Source of the DNA: Amycolatopsis circi
Lineage (GTDB): Bacteria; Actinomycetota; Actinomycetes; Mycobacteriales; Pseudonocardiaceae
Direction of reading: 5' to 3'
Assembly (NCBI RefSeq): GCF_003385235.1
Contig: NZ_PQIA01000048.1
Span: 1-60,252, forward strand
Length of the DNA stretch: 60,252 bases
In this document: positions 26,520 through 35,208 of the stretch, piece after piece
How the letters are laid out: each line of letters begins with the position of its first letter
How positions within the stretch are numbered: position 1 is the first letter of the stretch
Program-made: the position numbers and the translations under genes
The notes under the pieces: generated by a model
Database searches by the model: none
The model's input: the letters and a program-made list of their open reading frames with translations, nothing else
What the model was told of the DNA's origin: nothing

Positions 26520-27554
26520 GTGATTTCGAACCCCACGTCCCAACGAGCGTTGCGCGGACACATGCCCCAACGCCCCACTCCACGCGCAGCCACCACCGGT
26601 GAACACCACGCGCAGCTCGCCGGGCGACTCACCCTTCGAGATCGCTGGCTGGCGCGAATGCTGCACGAACACAAGGTGCTCACCACCGGCCAGATCGTCG
26701 AACTCTGCTACCCGAGTGTTCGAGCAGCCAACCACCGCCTGCTCGATCTCTACAAGTGGCGCGTGCTGGACAGGTTCCAGCCCTTCGTCACCTCCGGCAC
26801 TGCCCCCATGCACTACGTCCTCGACATCGCCGGCTCGGCCGCGCTGGCGTACGAAGACGGCCTCGACCCCAAACAGGTGGGCTACCGCCATGAAGACGCG
26901 ATCGGCATCGCACACTCGCTTCGCCTTGCCCACACCGTAGGGGTCAACGGACTCTTCACGTCCCTCGTCGCGCTCGGCCAGCGACCCAACGCCCGCGGAC
27001 AGCTGATTGCATGGTGGTCAGAACGGCGTTGCGGACGACTCTTCGGCGACATGGTCCGTCCCGACGGCTACGGCCGCTGGTGCGAAGACCGTTGCCAGGT
27101 CGAGTTCTTCCTCGAATTCGACTTCGGCACCGAGGATCTCCGAAAGCTCGCCCGCAAGCTCTACGGTTACGAAAAGCTCGCGGCCGCAACAGGGATCGCG
27201 ACGCCAGTGCTGGTGTGGTTGCCCACCAGCCGCCGTGAGGCAAACGCCCGCAAGTCCCTAGCCGACGCACTGTCCCAGTTGGACCGGCCCGCGCTGGTGC
27301 CGGTAGCCACTAGCGCATCGGATGTCACGGCAACAGTCGGCGGCGGGAACAGCCCTGCTTCTGCCCGCTGGCTGCCGCTGTCCCCGTCGCCGACGCGTCG
27401 GCCGGGTCGGCTGCAGTTGGCTGAACTTTGGCCCCAGACCGACGCGTCCGGCACCGTCACTCCCTCGGCAGCAGTTCAGCAGCAAACATCCGCCGAAATC
27501 GCGGCACCGGAGCCGTTCCCACCTTCCGCGCCGGCGAGCCAGTTCCGGAGGTGA
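26520..27554 (+). CDS. replication-relaxation family protein
   Basis: 344 residues of the Replic_Relax family. A winged-helix region at about 35-90 (LTLRDRWLARMLHEHKVLTTGQIVELCYP, ANHRLLDLYKWRVLDRF) is followed by HSLRLAHTVGVNGLFTSLV, an acidic-aromatic region (EFFLEFDFGTEDLRKLARKLYGYEKL) and a Pro-rich tail. Such proteins occur on actinobacterial plasmids and ICEs and are thought to help form the relaxosome or start plasmid replication. GTG 26520 has GAGAGGTG upstream. It is followed after 3 bases by the cell-wall hydrolase gene. Confidence 0.8.
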   Translation: MISNPTSQRALRGHMPQRPTPRAATTGEHHAQLAGRLTLRDRWLARMLHEHKVLTTGQIVELCYPSVRAANHRLLDLYKWRVLDRFQPFVTSGTAPMHYVLDIAGSAALAYEDGLDPKQVGYRHEDAIGIAHSLRLAHTVGVNGLFTSLVALGQRPNARGQLIAWWSERRCGRLFGDMVRPDGYGRWCEDRCQVEFFLEFDFGTEDLRKLARKLYGYEKLAAATGIATPVLVWLPTSRREANARKSLADALSQLDRPALVPVATSASDVTATVGGGNSPASARWLPLSPSPTRRPGRLQLAELWPQTDASGTVTPSAAVQQQTSAEIAAPEPFPPSAPASQFRR

Positions 27555-27557
27555 ACG

Positions 27558-28493
27558 ATGAAGATCGTCATGAGTGCCGCCGCGGCCATCGTCGCGGCCA
27601 TTGTGCTCATCGGCGGAATCGGGCAAGCCGTCGCGAAAGCGCTCCTCGGCAGCGACAACAGCGCCAGCCAGCCCAGCCAAGCGGCGCTGTCTGACATTCC
27701 CACCGACTACCTCGGTCTCTACCAGCAAGCAGCCAGCGCGTGCCCCGGTTTGGACTGGTCGGTCCTCGCAGCCATCGGCAAAGTCGAAACTGATCACGGC
27801 CGTTCCGAACTGCCAGGTGTGTCCAACGGTCAGAATTTCGCAGGCGCCGGCGGGCCCATGCAGTTTCTGCAGGCAACATTCAACGCTGTCGTAGCCCGGC
27901 ACTCCTTGCCGTCAGGCGGATCCACGCCACCGTCGCGGTACAACCCGCATGACGCGGTCTACGCCGCTGCGTACTACCTCTGCGACTCCGGAGCACCCAA
28001 GGACCTGCGCAGGGCGATCTTCGCGTACAACCATGCAGACTGGTACGTAAACAAGGTTCTGACACAGGCGAAAAAGTACGAGGCCAGCGGTTGCGAGGCC
28101 AGTCGCGGACCGAACCCTGCCGCCACCGCCGCCATCACCTTTGCCTGCAACCAACGCGGCCTTCCCTATCTCTGGGGAGGCAACGGACCAGCCCACGGCG
28201 ACAACGGATTCGACTGCTCGGGATTGACCACCGCGGCCTACAACGCCGCCGGAATCGGCCTGCCGCGGACAGCACAGACCCAATACAACGTCGGACCACT
28301 TGTGCCTCCTGGCCAACAGCTCTTGCCCGGCGACCTTGTCTTCTACGGCACGCCGGGGCATGTCCACCACGTCGGCCTTTACATCGGATCCGGCAAGATG
28401 GTGCACGCGCCCGACTTCGGACGTCCTGTCCAGGTGAGCGAGTACCGCTGGAAGAACGACGACTTCCTGGCGGCGTCGCGTCCAGCCAATTAG
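27558..28493 (+). CDS. VirB1-like lytic transglycosylase / NlpC-P60 peptidase
   Basis: 311 residues. An N-terminal signal-anchor (about 5-25) precedes a soluble lytic transglycosylase domain with catalytic E77 in IGKVETDHGRS and AGAGGPMQFLQATF. A C40 peptidase domain follows with C220 in GFDCSGLTTAAY, H271 in HVHHVGLYIG and H283. It cuts both glycan and peptide of peptidoglycan to open the wall for the mating channel. GGAGG precedes ATG 27558. Confidence 0.92.
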   Translation: MKIVMSAAAAIVAAIVLIGGIGQAVAKALLGSDNSASQPSQAALSDIPTDYLGLYQQAASACPGLDWSVLAAIGKVETDHGRSELPGVSNGQNFAGAGGPMQFLQATFNAVVARHSLPSGGSTPPSRYNPHDAVYAAAYYLCDSGAPKDLRRAIFAYNHADWYVNKVLTQAKKYEASGCEASRGPNPAATAAITFACNQRGLPYLWGGNGPAHGDNGFDCSGLTTAAYNAAGIGLPRTAQTQYNVGPLVPPGQQLLPGDLVFYGTPGHVHHVGLYIGSGKMVHAPDFGRPVQVSEYRWKNDDFLAASRPAN

Positions 28494-28537
28494 AGCGCCC
28501 TAGTCGCAGGACCGGCCCGCGGCCTGCGCTGCACACA

Positions 28538-31279
28538 TTACGGCCGGGGGCGTTCCTTCTGCCGTTTCGGCCGGGACCCAACAGGAATGACACCTCGACG
28601 TGTCCGAAGCAGGTTCTCGTCCTTCGCCCTTTCTTGCACCGCCAGACGACTCAGGATCCGTTGCTGTGTCTCCGGCGTCCAGAAGACACCAAGCCGACGC
28701 CTGGCACGCGTGATAGCCGTGTAGAAGATGGTGTGAGAAATCCGCTCCTCGTTGGCGTCCGTGATGACCACCTTGACCGAGTCGTATTCCAAGCCCTGTG
28801 CCTTGTGGATCGACACGGCGTAAGCGATCTGGAAAGGCACCAGCGTGTTGACATCGTCGTCATCGTCGTCCGAATTAGGGCGCTCGAAGACATCGAACTG
28901 GACTACCGAACTCTCGACCCGCCGCAGGTCGGTACCGAACAGATCGCGTTCGTCGACCTCGTGACCGAGGTCGACGTCGAAGGTGACGCGACCGGCCACG
29001 CGCTCGATGCCGGTGATCCTACCTTTCAGGTTGTTGAAGATCACCGGCCGGAAGCGCTCGGCCTCGTTGAACAGCACCGGGTCGCCAACTTTGTAGATCG
29101 CCTCGCCCCAGGCCACCGCAGGGCTAGGGTTGCTCGCTTGCAGGAACCGGTTGACGTTATTGATGCCGTAGAGCCCGTCGTAGTTCAAGCACAGCACGAT
29201 CTCGTCGTCGCTCTCCCGCAGGAAGAGCGAATCTCCCAGCACTTTTGAGTAGCCGTTCTTGGAAAGCGACTCCTCGATCCGGTCGTCCAGGTTGCGCACC
29301 CGGTCCCACAAGGTGAGCAGTGCTCTGTCTTCGGTCCGCCAGGGCTTGGTCAGTTCGAAGACCGACTCCTCGGGCACGTAGGAGCGGGCAAGGCTAAACC
29401 AGTTTCCGAACTGAATCGACTCAATCTGGTAGACGTCACCAACGAGCACGAGCAAGTCGAATGTCGTGCTGTTGAGCACTTTCAGCAGGCTCGCGTTGTC
29501 TACAGTGCTGCACTCGTCGATCACAACAACGTCGTAGCTCGAGCCGAATGGCCCGCTCCTGTTGATGTGGCTCGTGATAGTGCTGAATTCAGAGTTCGGT
29601 GCACGTACCCGATGCTTCAGGTTATCGACGGCTGGGTTAGTGTGCGCGAGGAAAAGCTTCTCCTCGGCCGAGAAGTAGTTGGCGATGTGGTCCACCATGG
29701 TGGACTTACCAGTCCCGGCCGCACCGTAGACCAGGGCGACCTTCGAGCGTTCGAAGAGTGTCCTGAGTGCTTGGGCTTTCAGGTCGTCATCTACTTCGTC
29801 AGGGTTCGCATCCAGCCAATCCTGGACGTCGTCGGCGTGCCCCTCGATGCCCTCATCCGCGATCTCCTGCAGCTTCTCGATGATGGCCACCGTGTCGTCC
29901 TCGTACCCGACAATGAAGACGTGCCCGTTGGCGTGGGCGAGCTTCCGCGGCGCGTGCCGGACAGTCGGCGGGAGCAACCGGTTGTAGACCTTGATCAGCG
30001 CGTCGACGTCACCGAGATCCTCGCACTCGGCGGCCGGCGTGTAGAGCGCACCGTGCTGCTCGACGTTATTCCTTACGCGGCGTGCGAGCAGCTCGTGCTC
30101 GCGGCCCGTTGCATCAAGGCTCTCTGCGAGATCCGCGAACCGCGGGACGTGACCGCGTGGAGCACTGCAGAACGGCATCGTGTCGAAGGGGCGGCTCCGC
30201 GACGTGAGCCACAGCCCCGACAGCCACGTGTTCGACGTGGTGTCGTACTGGGCCTTGATCCAGCGATTACGCATCTGGTGCAATAGGTACCGCAACACGC
30301 GGGAACCAGGCCGGTTCGAGCGGATCAGCCCTCGGGCCTGGTCTAGCACAGGGAAGATCAGCACGGACCGCCGCGAGTCGTTGCAAGCCCAGCTGCGGAT
30401 CTGGTCGTAGCTCGCGTCGGTCATATCGACGAGGTCAAGCAGGCTGGATCGGGTCTTCGTTAGGTACTGCATAAGGTTGCGGTATTCGACGTGGTTCGAC
30501 TGAACCCGTGTCGACTGTCCGAACAGCCGCGCGAAGTTGTCAAACTCGCATGGGCGTATCGAGACCTGCCACGACCGGATGACCAAGATCGGCATGGTCT
30601 GCCCCAGCACTGTGATCGATTCGCTCGACAGGTCTAGGTAAGCCGCGTATCTGTCGGTTATGTCGATGTCGGTGAAGGCGATTGTGCGGTCGAACTTGCT
30701 CGTCCAGTTATGGGCCAACGAAAAGGTGACCTCGTAGTAGATTCGTCCGCCGCAGAAGAAGGGCCGCGAACTATGGATGTAGTAGCGCTCGCGGCGGGGT
30801 TCGGTCTTCGTCGCGCGGGCCGCATCGATGCGCTCCGCGATTTTCTCGTGGTACTCCCGCAGCGACGGGTCGAGGTCTGAGGGGAACAGCTCAAGATTGT
30901 CGAGGATCCTGATGCCGAACTGCTGCAAGGTGAGGTCGCGGGTGCGAAGCAAGTACTCGTAGTACTTGAGCATCAGCCGCTCGGACGGGTCGCCGTCCAG
31001 CGTGTAATGCGAGACGCTGGCCTGAAGGAGGTTATGGAATCTGCTCAGTAGGCGGAACTTTGCTTTCGCCTTGACCTCGGCCAGTGCAGGGCCTACTTGG
31101 TCGTAGTCGAACTCAGCCGAGGGATCGTCGAGGTGCGCCCAGACGATGAGCCCTTCAACCAGGTTCCGGAGCTGAGAGAGGAGGTTCTGCGAAAGAATGC
31201 CGCGATCGTCCCGGAGCCGGGCGATGTTCTGACAGATCACGCCGTCGACGCTCTGCACCTGCTGCTGCACCGATGCCAT
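28538..31279 (-). CDS. SF1 (RecD2/UvrD_C_2-like) DNA helicase with long novel N-terminus
   Basis: 913 residues. Helicase motifs are all in the C-terminal 400: Walker A GAAGTGKS (519-526), DEC at 588-590, motif III GDVYQIE (614-620), motif V SIHKAQGLEYD (823-833) and motif VI YTAITRARRRLGV (853 onward). The first 510 residues (including SRPFFCGGRIYYEVTFSL, RYAAYLDLSSESI) match no domain I know. It starts 5 bases after the ImmA/IrrE stop on the same strand and is the last gene of that operon. A defence or repair helicase is plausible. Confidence 0.85.
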   Translation of the reverse strand: MASVQQQVQSVDGVICQNIARLRDDRGILSQNLLSQLRNLVEGLIVWAHLDDPSAEFDYDQVGPALAEVKAKAKFRLLSRFHNLLQASVSHYTLDGDPSERLMLKYYEYLLRTRDLTLQQFGIRILDNLELFPSDLDPSLREYHEKIAERIDAARATKTEPRRERYYIHSSRPFFCGGRIYYEVTFSLAHNWTSKFDRTIAFTDIDITDRYAAYLDLSSESITVLGQTMPILVIRSWQVSIRPCEFDNFARLFGQSTRVQSNHVEYRNLMQYLTKTRSSLLDLVDMTDASYDQIRSWACNDSRRSVLIFPVLDQARGLIRSNRPGSRVLRYLLHQMRNRWIKAQYDTTSNTWLSGLWLTSRSRPFDTMPFCSAPRGHVPRFADLAESLDATGREHELLARRVRNNVEQHGALYTPAAECEDLGDVDALIKVYNRLLPPTVRHAPRKLAHANGHVFIVGYEDDTVAIIEKLQEIADEGIEGHADDVQDWLDANPDEVDDDLKAQALRTLFERSKVALVYGAAGTGKSTMVDHIANYFSAEEKLFLAHTNPAVDNLKHRVRAPNSEFSTITSHINRSGPFGSSYDVVVIDECSTVDNASLLKVLNSTTFDLLVLVGDVYQIESIQFGNWFSLARSYVPEESVFELTKPWRTEDRALLTLWDRVRNLDDRIEESLSKNGYSKVLGDSLFLRESDDEIVLCLNYDGLYGINNVNRFLQASNPSPAVAWGEAIYKVGDPVLFNEAERFRPVIFNNLKGRITGIERVAGRVTFDVDLGHEVDERDLFGTDLRRVESSVVQFDVFERPNSDDDDDDVNTLVPFQIAYAVSIHKAQGLEYDSVKVVITDANEERISHTIFYTAITRARRRLGVFWTPETQQRILSRLAVQERAKDENLLRTRRGVIPVGSRPKRQKERPRP

Positions 31280-31284
31280 GGCGA

Positions 31285-32403
31285 TCAGGCCCCGCCGCCG
31301 ACCAGTCGAAGGATCGGACGTTGGTCGGCGTCGCCGAGCAGGTCACGGACTTGTGAGGTACTGAGCTTCAGCACCTCGGCGAGAGCAGGAGCCCCTACGC
31401 CGTGGTCGTTCGCCAGCTCCGCAGCCTTCTTCAGGAGTGTCGGGTTCTCACCCGGGTACGCGCTCGTCGGATCAGCCCGCGGGTCGTCTGCCATGGCCAG
31501 GCGCTGGTAGGCCCGCCGCGCCGACGACTCGGTGGTGCGCCCGCGCTCGACCATCCGGCGGACCAGCGACTTCGGCGAGACGCCCCATTTCCGCCCGAGC
31601 CGGTCCAGCGCCGCCAGGTCCAGCCGCTGTGGCAGTGCCGCGTCCATAGCGGGTGCCGGCGTAAGGAATGCGGCTGCGAACTCGTCTGCCTCCTTCTCGA
31701 CCGCGGCACTGTGGCCGCTGGGGTCGCGATGGAGCAGCAGGTGGCCGATCTCGTGGGCGGTCGAAAATCGGTGCCGGAACACGTTCTCGCTTCGGCGGGG
31801 TGTGGTGATGATGACTGGCCGGTCGACGATGACCGCCGAGAATGCGTCGACGGCGTCTATCTCGTGTAACGGCCGGACGGCGACGACGATGCCGCGGGAC
31901 TCGGCTGTAGCGACCAGGTGTTTCACTGGACCGTCCGGCAACCCCCAGTGCGCGCGGAGCGCCGCGGCGGCCTCAGACGGCGTCGTGCCAGCAGCGAGGA
32001 CCGGGAGATCCGCGTCGGGCAGCTTGACGTACCGTTCCAGCGCGAAGGTCAGCTCCCAGACCAGCGCCGCAGTCGCCAATGCCTTCTGGCGGTCGCTGAC
32101 GCGGGCCGACCTCAGGCTGCGGAAGTGTGCGTTAAGGGTGTCGATTCGCGCGAGTGGGCGGCCGACGCTGAAGAACCCCGGGTGGACCTTTAGAGAGGTC
32201 GCCAACCGATCGAGCACCTCGGGCCGCGGCGAGTTCACGCCGGCCTCGTACTGGCCGATCGCCGCGGCGGAGACACCGACCTCTGCAGCCAAGTCGGTCT
32301 TGCTCACCCCGAGGCGAACCCGGGCCTGAGTAAGCCGGGCTGGCTCGAAGCGGCCCCTCCCTCCGGTCGGGACCTCGAACAGGCCTCGGCCCCTCTCATC
32401 CAT
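31285..32403 (-). CDS. XRE-HTH / ImmA-IrrE family metallopeptidase
   Basis: 372 residues. A Cro/C1 HTH lies at about 23-78 (LTQARVRLGVSKTDLAAEVG, AAIGQYEAG). The ImmA/IrrE zinc peptidase has HEIGH at 217-221 and a downstream EKEADEFAAAFL supplying the third ligand. The C-terminus has a further HTH-like GAPALAEVLKLSTSQVRDLL. Such proteins respond to DNA damage or phage by cleaving a repressor or partner. ATG 32403 overlaps the preceding stop by 8 bases, so the frame extension further upstream is a shadow. Confidence 0.9.
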   Translation of the reverse strand: MDERGRGLFEVPTGGRGRFEPARLTQARVRLGVSKTDLAAEVGVSAAAIGQYEAGVNSPRPEVLDRLATSLKVHPGFFSVGRPLARIDTLNAHFRSLRSARVSDRQKALATAALVWELTFALERYVKLPDADLPVLAAGTTPSEAAAALRAHWGLPDGPVKHLVATAESRGIVVAVRPLHEIDAVDAFSAVIVDRPVIITTPRRSENVFRHRFSTAHEIGHLLLHRDPSGHSAAVEKEADEFAAAFLTPAPAMDAALPQRLDLAALDRLGRKWGVSPKSLVRRMVERGRTTESSARRAYQRLAMADDPRADPTSAYPGENPTLLKKAAELANDHGVGAPALAEVLKLSTSQVRDLLGDADQRPILRLVGGGA

Positions 32404-33085
32404 CGGTCGGTGTCCGGTCCTGCTTCTGAAGTTCCACGACCGGTGCGACCGGCACACCGCTGTCGAACGACTCGACGTCGGATGCGGCGTCGGCGGCGAC
32501 GAGCTCTGGCTTCCAGATGCACTCCTGGCCGCGCAGGTCGACCTTGCCATCACCGTTTAGCACAGCGATGGCCCAATCGATCGACTGGAGCTGCCGCGGC
32601 GTCGACTCGACCATGACCAACACCAGCGGCATATCGTCGTCGACGGCCCTGAGCACAGGAACCAGCTCGCCCTCCGCCGCGTTCTGGGCGGGCTCAGGCT
32701 CGCCGGACAGGCTGGGTTCCCACAGCGTCGGGTCGAGAGGAGCGACCATGAAGCCGTTCTTCCGGGTCGGGCTCGCCGCGAACTCGCGCACCGCGTTCGG
32801 GTTGTTCGCCACGCGCCAGACGTACACCAAGCTGTCGTTGACGACCGGGACCTCGTGACCGCCGGGGGCCAGCTTGACGGACCGGAAGCCCTGGTCCTTC
32901 AGTTTTTGACTGGTGTCGTCCAGCAGGTCCCGCCACTGGCTGCCGAACCCCATCGCATATCTGGATTCGGAGACCAGGTGCGCCTCAGCCGCGAGCGCGT
33001 GCCGCGCCTGCACGACCTCGACGAGCAAGTTGCGCAGGCCACGCGCGTGAGAGCCGAGAGCGTCGGCGGGTGAGTCCGGAACCAT
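32396..33085 (-). CDS. unknown protein, first gene of the helicase operon
   Basis: 229 residues, not recognised. It is mixed alpha/beta and soluble with no signal or membrane segment. Notable segments are ALAAEAHLVSESRYAMGFGSQWRDLL (about residue 30), VYVWRVANNPNAV (about 88), and a late acidic region. AGGAGGG lies 8 bases before ATG 33085. The 8-base overlap with the ImmA/IrrE gene and shared direction with the helicase make the three a functional unit. It could be the sensor, substrate or inhibitor of the peptidase; that is inference. Confidence 0.8.
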   Translation of the reverse strand: MVPDSPADALGSHARGLRNLLVEVVQARHALAAEAHLVSESRYAMGFGSQWRDLLDDTSQKLKDQGFRSVKLAPGGHEVPVVNDSLVYVWRVANNPNAVREFAASPTRKNGFMVAPLDPTLWEPSLSGEPEPAQNAAEGELVPVLRAVDDDMPLVLVMVESTPRQLQSIDWAIAVLNGDGKVDLRGQECIWKPELVAADAASDVESFDSGVPVAPVVELQKQDRTPTDG

Positions 33086-33233
33086 GGGAAACCCTCCTGA
33101 AGCAGGTGTCCACAGTCACGGCTCGACCAGGACGCAACTTCAGTATTGCACACGATTCGCGCACTAGTGCTTCAGTGGCATGCTGCGCGCGTCGACCGCG
33201 CCGACTGGCCAGGGGACCGCGCGATCCTCGCAG

Positions 33234-33536
33234 TCAGCTGTCCTTGCCCGAGAGAAGGATTCTGCTGACCGAGGCACCGCTGAGCTGGGCGACCGCACCG
33301 ATCTTGCGGGTGGTGAGATCGGGGTCGGCAGCCTTTACGTCGCAGACCAACTTCCGCCGCTGCTCCCGCAACTCGTTCGCCTTGCCGAGTGCCTCGCTAT
33401 GAGCCAGATCAGCGGCTTCCTTGACGCGGATGGCCTTACGCACTTCGTCCTCAGCGGTTGCCAGCGCGTCGGCGACGCTCTTCAGTTCGTCCAGCAGGGA
33501 GGAGTCCGTTCGAGCGTCGTCCGTCGAATCAGGCAT
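33234..33536 (-). CDS. small coiled-coil protein with C-terminal HTH-like segment
   Basis: 100 residues. Residues about 14-62 are heptad-like and charged (LKSVADALATAEDEVRKAIRV, AHSEALGKANELREQRRKL). The end (TTRKIGAVAQLSGASVSRILL) looks like a minimal helix-turn-helix. It lies 148 bases upstream of the helicase operon on the same strand and behind a promoter with a palindromic spacer, so it could be that operon's regulator. Function not recognised. Confidence 0.6.
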   Translation of the reverse strand: MPDSTDDARTDSSLLDELKSVADALATAEDEVRKAIRVKEAADLAHSEALGKANELREQRRKLVCDVKAADPDLTTRKIGAVAQLSGASVSRILLSGKDS

Positions 33537-33855
33537 CCCGTCGCCACCTTCCAGCCCTTGCCGCTACCAACGGCTATTCAGTCGGCCCAGGTGCCTCAGT
33601 TCAGACGAACAACCGGACCGACTATGACCGCCCATCGTGACCATCGCCCGGATGCGTCGCTGTCTCCCTTGGCAACCATCTGCAGCATGCACGTTACCAG
33701 GTTGTATACCTGTTACAAGGTAGCGCACAGTGGGCGGTCGCGGCCTTGCCTCGCCAGCCCGCTGACCTAATAGGTTCGGCTCCGACGAGCCTATTCACCA
33801 GATGCGTGACAGCTGTCGTAGTCCGATTGGTGGGCGCTGCTTCCTCTCTTCCCGC
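33537..33855. other. intergenic region holding a palindromic promoter
   Basis: About 320 bases without a gene between the small coiled-coil gene and the end of the phage-like operon. Its main visible content is the promoter at 33691-33718; the rest shows nothing I can assign. Confidence 0.4.
33691..33718 (-). promoter_or_regulatory. promoter with palindromic operator upstream of the helicase/ImmA module
   Basis: Read on the minus strand: TTGTAA (33718-33713), a 16-base spacer, TAACGT (33696-33691). Almost the whole spacer is the dyad CAGGT-N5-ACCTG (33698-33712), so a bound repressor would block RNA polymerase. It reads toward the gene starting at 33536 and then the helicase operon. Confidence 0.5.
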
Positions 33856-34314
33856 TCACCGAAGCGGCGGGATCTCGCGTAACGGGCCGGAGATGTTCTT
33901 CCGGAGTGCGCGATAGCGAATGCGTATCTGCGTCCGCGCTTCGGGGCACAGCGGGCTGCCCGTCCGTCGGCCATGGGCCGCTGCCACACGTTCGATCAAC
34001 TGCGACCATTGGTTACGCGAGATCAGCGTCGCGCAGTCCAGGCAGGCGGCCCAGTCGCCCCGGCTGCCCTGACTGCGGTCGTCGGGGTACACGAAGTCTC
34101 GGGCCGGCAGGATGAATGCCGGGATGCCGTCGGAGCAGAAGTCGCACCGGCCGCCGCGGAAGCCGGGCGGCGCGTCGATGGGCACCGGGTCGTGGTCGAG
34201 ATCCTGGATAGCGTCCATGCGCGTGTGGATGTAGCGTGCGCCGTCGTCGGTCCACTCGACGTCCAGGACGTTCCGACAGACGATACACACCATCACCGCG
34301 TCAGATTCAGACAT
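33856..34314 (-). CDS. small protein with three CxxC motifs
   Basis: 152 residues. CIVC (10-13), CDFC and CLDC provide six cysteines likely to bind zinc. The C-terminal third is basic (RIRYRALRKN), fitting nucleic-acid binding. Not assigned to a family. ATG 34314 has GGGAGG upstream and overlaps the previous stop by 8 bases. Last gene of the 38.1-33.9 kb phage-like operon. Confidence 0.65.
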   Translation of the reverse strand: MSESDAVMVCIVCRNVLDVEWTDDGARYIHTRMDAIQDLDHDPVPIDAPPGFRGGRCDFCSDGIPAFILPARDFVYPDDRSQGSRGDWAACLDCATLISRNQWSQLIERVAAAHGRRTGSPLCPEARTQIRIRYRALRKNISGPLREIPPLR

Positions 34315-34906
34315 CGGAGCCTCCCGTACTCGTGCCAAACCTTCGAGCGAAGGTCAATGCGTCGGCATCGCGAAGGCGGACCTGTAGTTCGACGGCCTCG
34401 TCATCGTGGACTTGAACCCTCCCTGATGCCTCGGCACCGAAGATGACGACCGGCTCGCCGCGTCGCTCGACGAGTTCGCCGTCGAGAGCCTGCGCGAGCT
34501 GTGGCATCAGGTGGTCCCGGCGACGTCGCAGGTCCTCTGCCGCGGTGCGACGGTCGCACGCTCGGCGGACCGCCTCCCGGTACTCGGGCAGCAACCGACG
34601 GGTGATCTCCTTCGCGATGCGGGTAGCCGAGCTGGTCGGAGACACCGTGATCACGTAGCGGGCGCCCGGGTCCGCCTGGAACCGGCTCAGCTCGGCATCG
34701 AAGGTGCCGTACAAGACGAGTCGGCCTTGATAGCGGGCTTGCCACCCGCCGTACCGGATCTGGATTAGTTCGCCGACCGGGCCGACAAGGTACGCGCTGT
34801 GGTCCCCTGCGTGGGAACCGGCCGCGCTCGACCACTGGTCGCCGAGTTCTTCCGCGATCTCAGTCGCCAGGTGGCTGACGTCGAGAGCTTGCGTTCCTCC
34901 CTTCAT
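34307..34906 (-). CDS. hypothetical protein
   Basis: 199 residues, unrecognised. N-terminal alpha/beta region with IQIRYGGWQARYQGRLVLYGTF, then a basic helical segment (KEITRRLLPEYREAVRRACDRR) and a C-terminal strand-rich part (EPVVIFGAEASGRVQVH). The start ATG overlaps the stop of the 91-residue gene as TGATG. A phage-type operon member of unknown role. Confidence 0.65.
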   Translation of the reverse strand: MKGGTQALDVSHLATEIAEELGDQWSSAAGSHAGDHSAYLVGPVGELIQIRYGGWQARYQGRLVLYGTFDAELSRFQADPGARYVITVSPTSSATRIAKEITRRLLPEYREAVRRACDRRTAAEDLRRRRDHLMPQLAQALDGELVERRGEPVVIFGAEASGRVQVHDDEAVELQVRLRDADALTFARRFGTSTGGSDV

Positions 34907-35181
34907 CACTGGCTCCCGTGTTGGTCGTGATCGGACCGCGGGTTGCCACGCCGGGAGTCGCCATCTCCAGGGGATGCCCACGCGGCCGGGAGCGATCCGC
35001 CGTCACTCAGCCACTTGTCCAGGGCTACGAATTTGTCCGCCACGGCGACACGCTGGTCATCGGCGGCTTCGAACAGGTCGGCTGCTTCCTGGCCGGTGTC
35101 CAACTCCCGAGACCTGGTCTCGAGGTCGGCAATGTAGGCGAGCAGACCGCGGATCTCGGCAAGCGTGTTGTCTGAGTTCAT
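34906..35181 (-). CDS. small acidic hypothetical protein
   Basis: 91 residues beginning MNSDNTLAEIRGLLAYIADL, mostly helical and acidic with a Gly/Ser-rich end. AGGAGG lies 6 bases before ATG 35181, which decides the start over an upstream ATG at 35205. Coupled to its downstream neighbour by TGATG. No family recognised. Confidence 0.65.
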   Translation of the reverse strand: MNSDNTLAEIRGLLAYIADLETRSRELDTGQEAADLFEAADDQRVAVADKFVALDKWLSDGGSLPAAWASPGDGDSRRGNPRSDHDQHGSQ

Positions 35182-35208
35182 CTGTTCCTCCTGTTGTTCA
35201 AGCACGGG

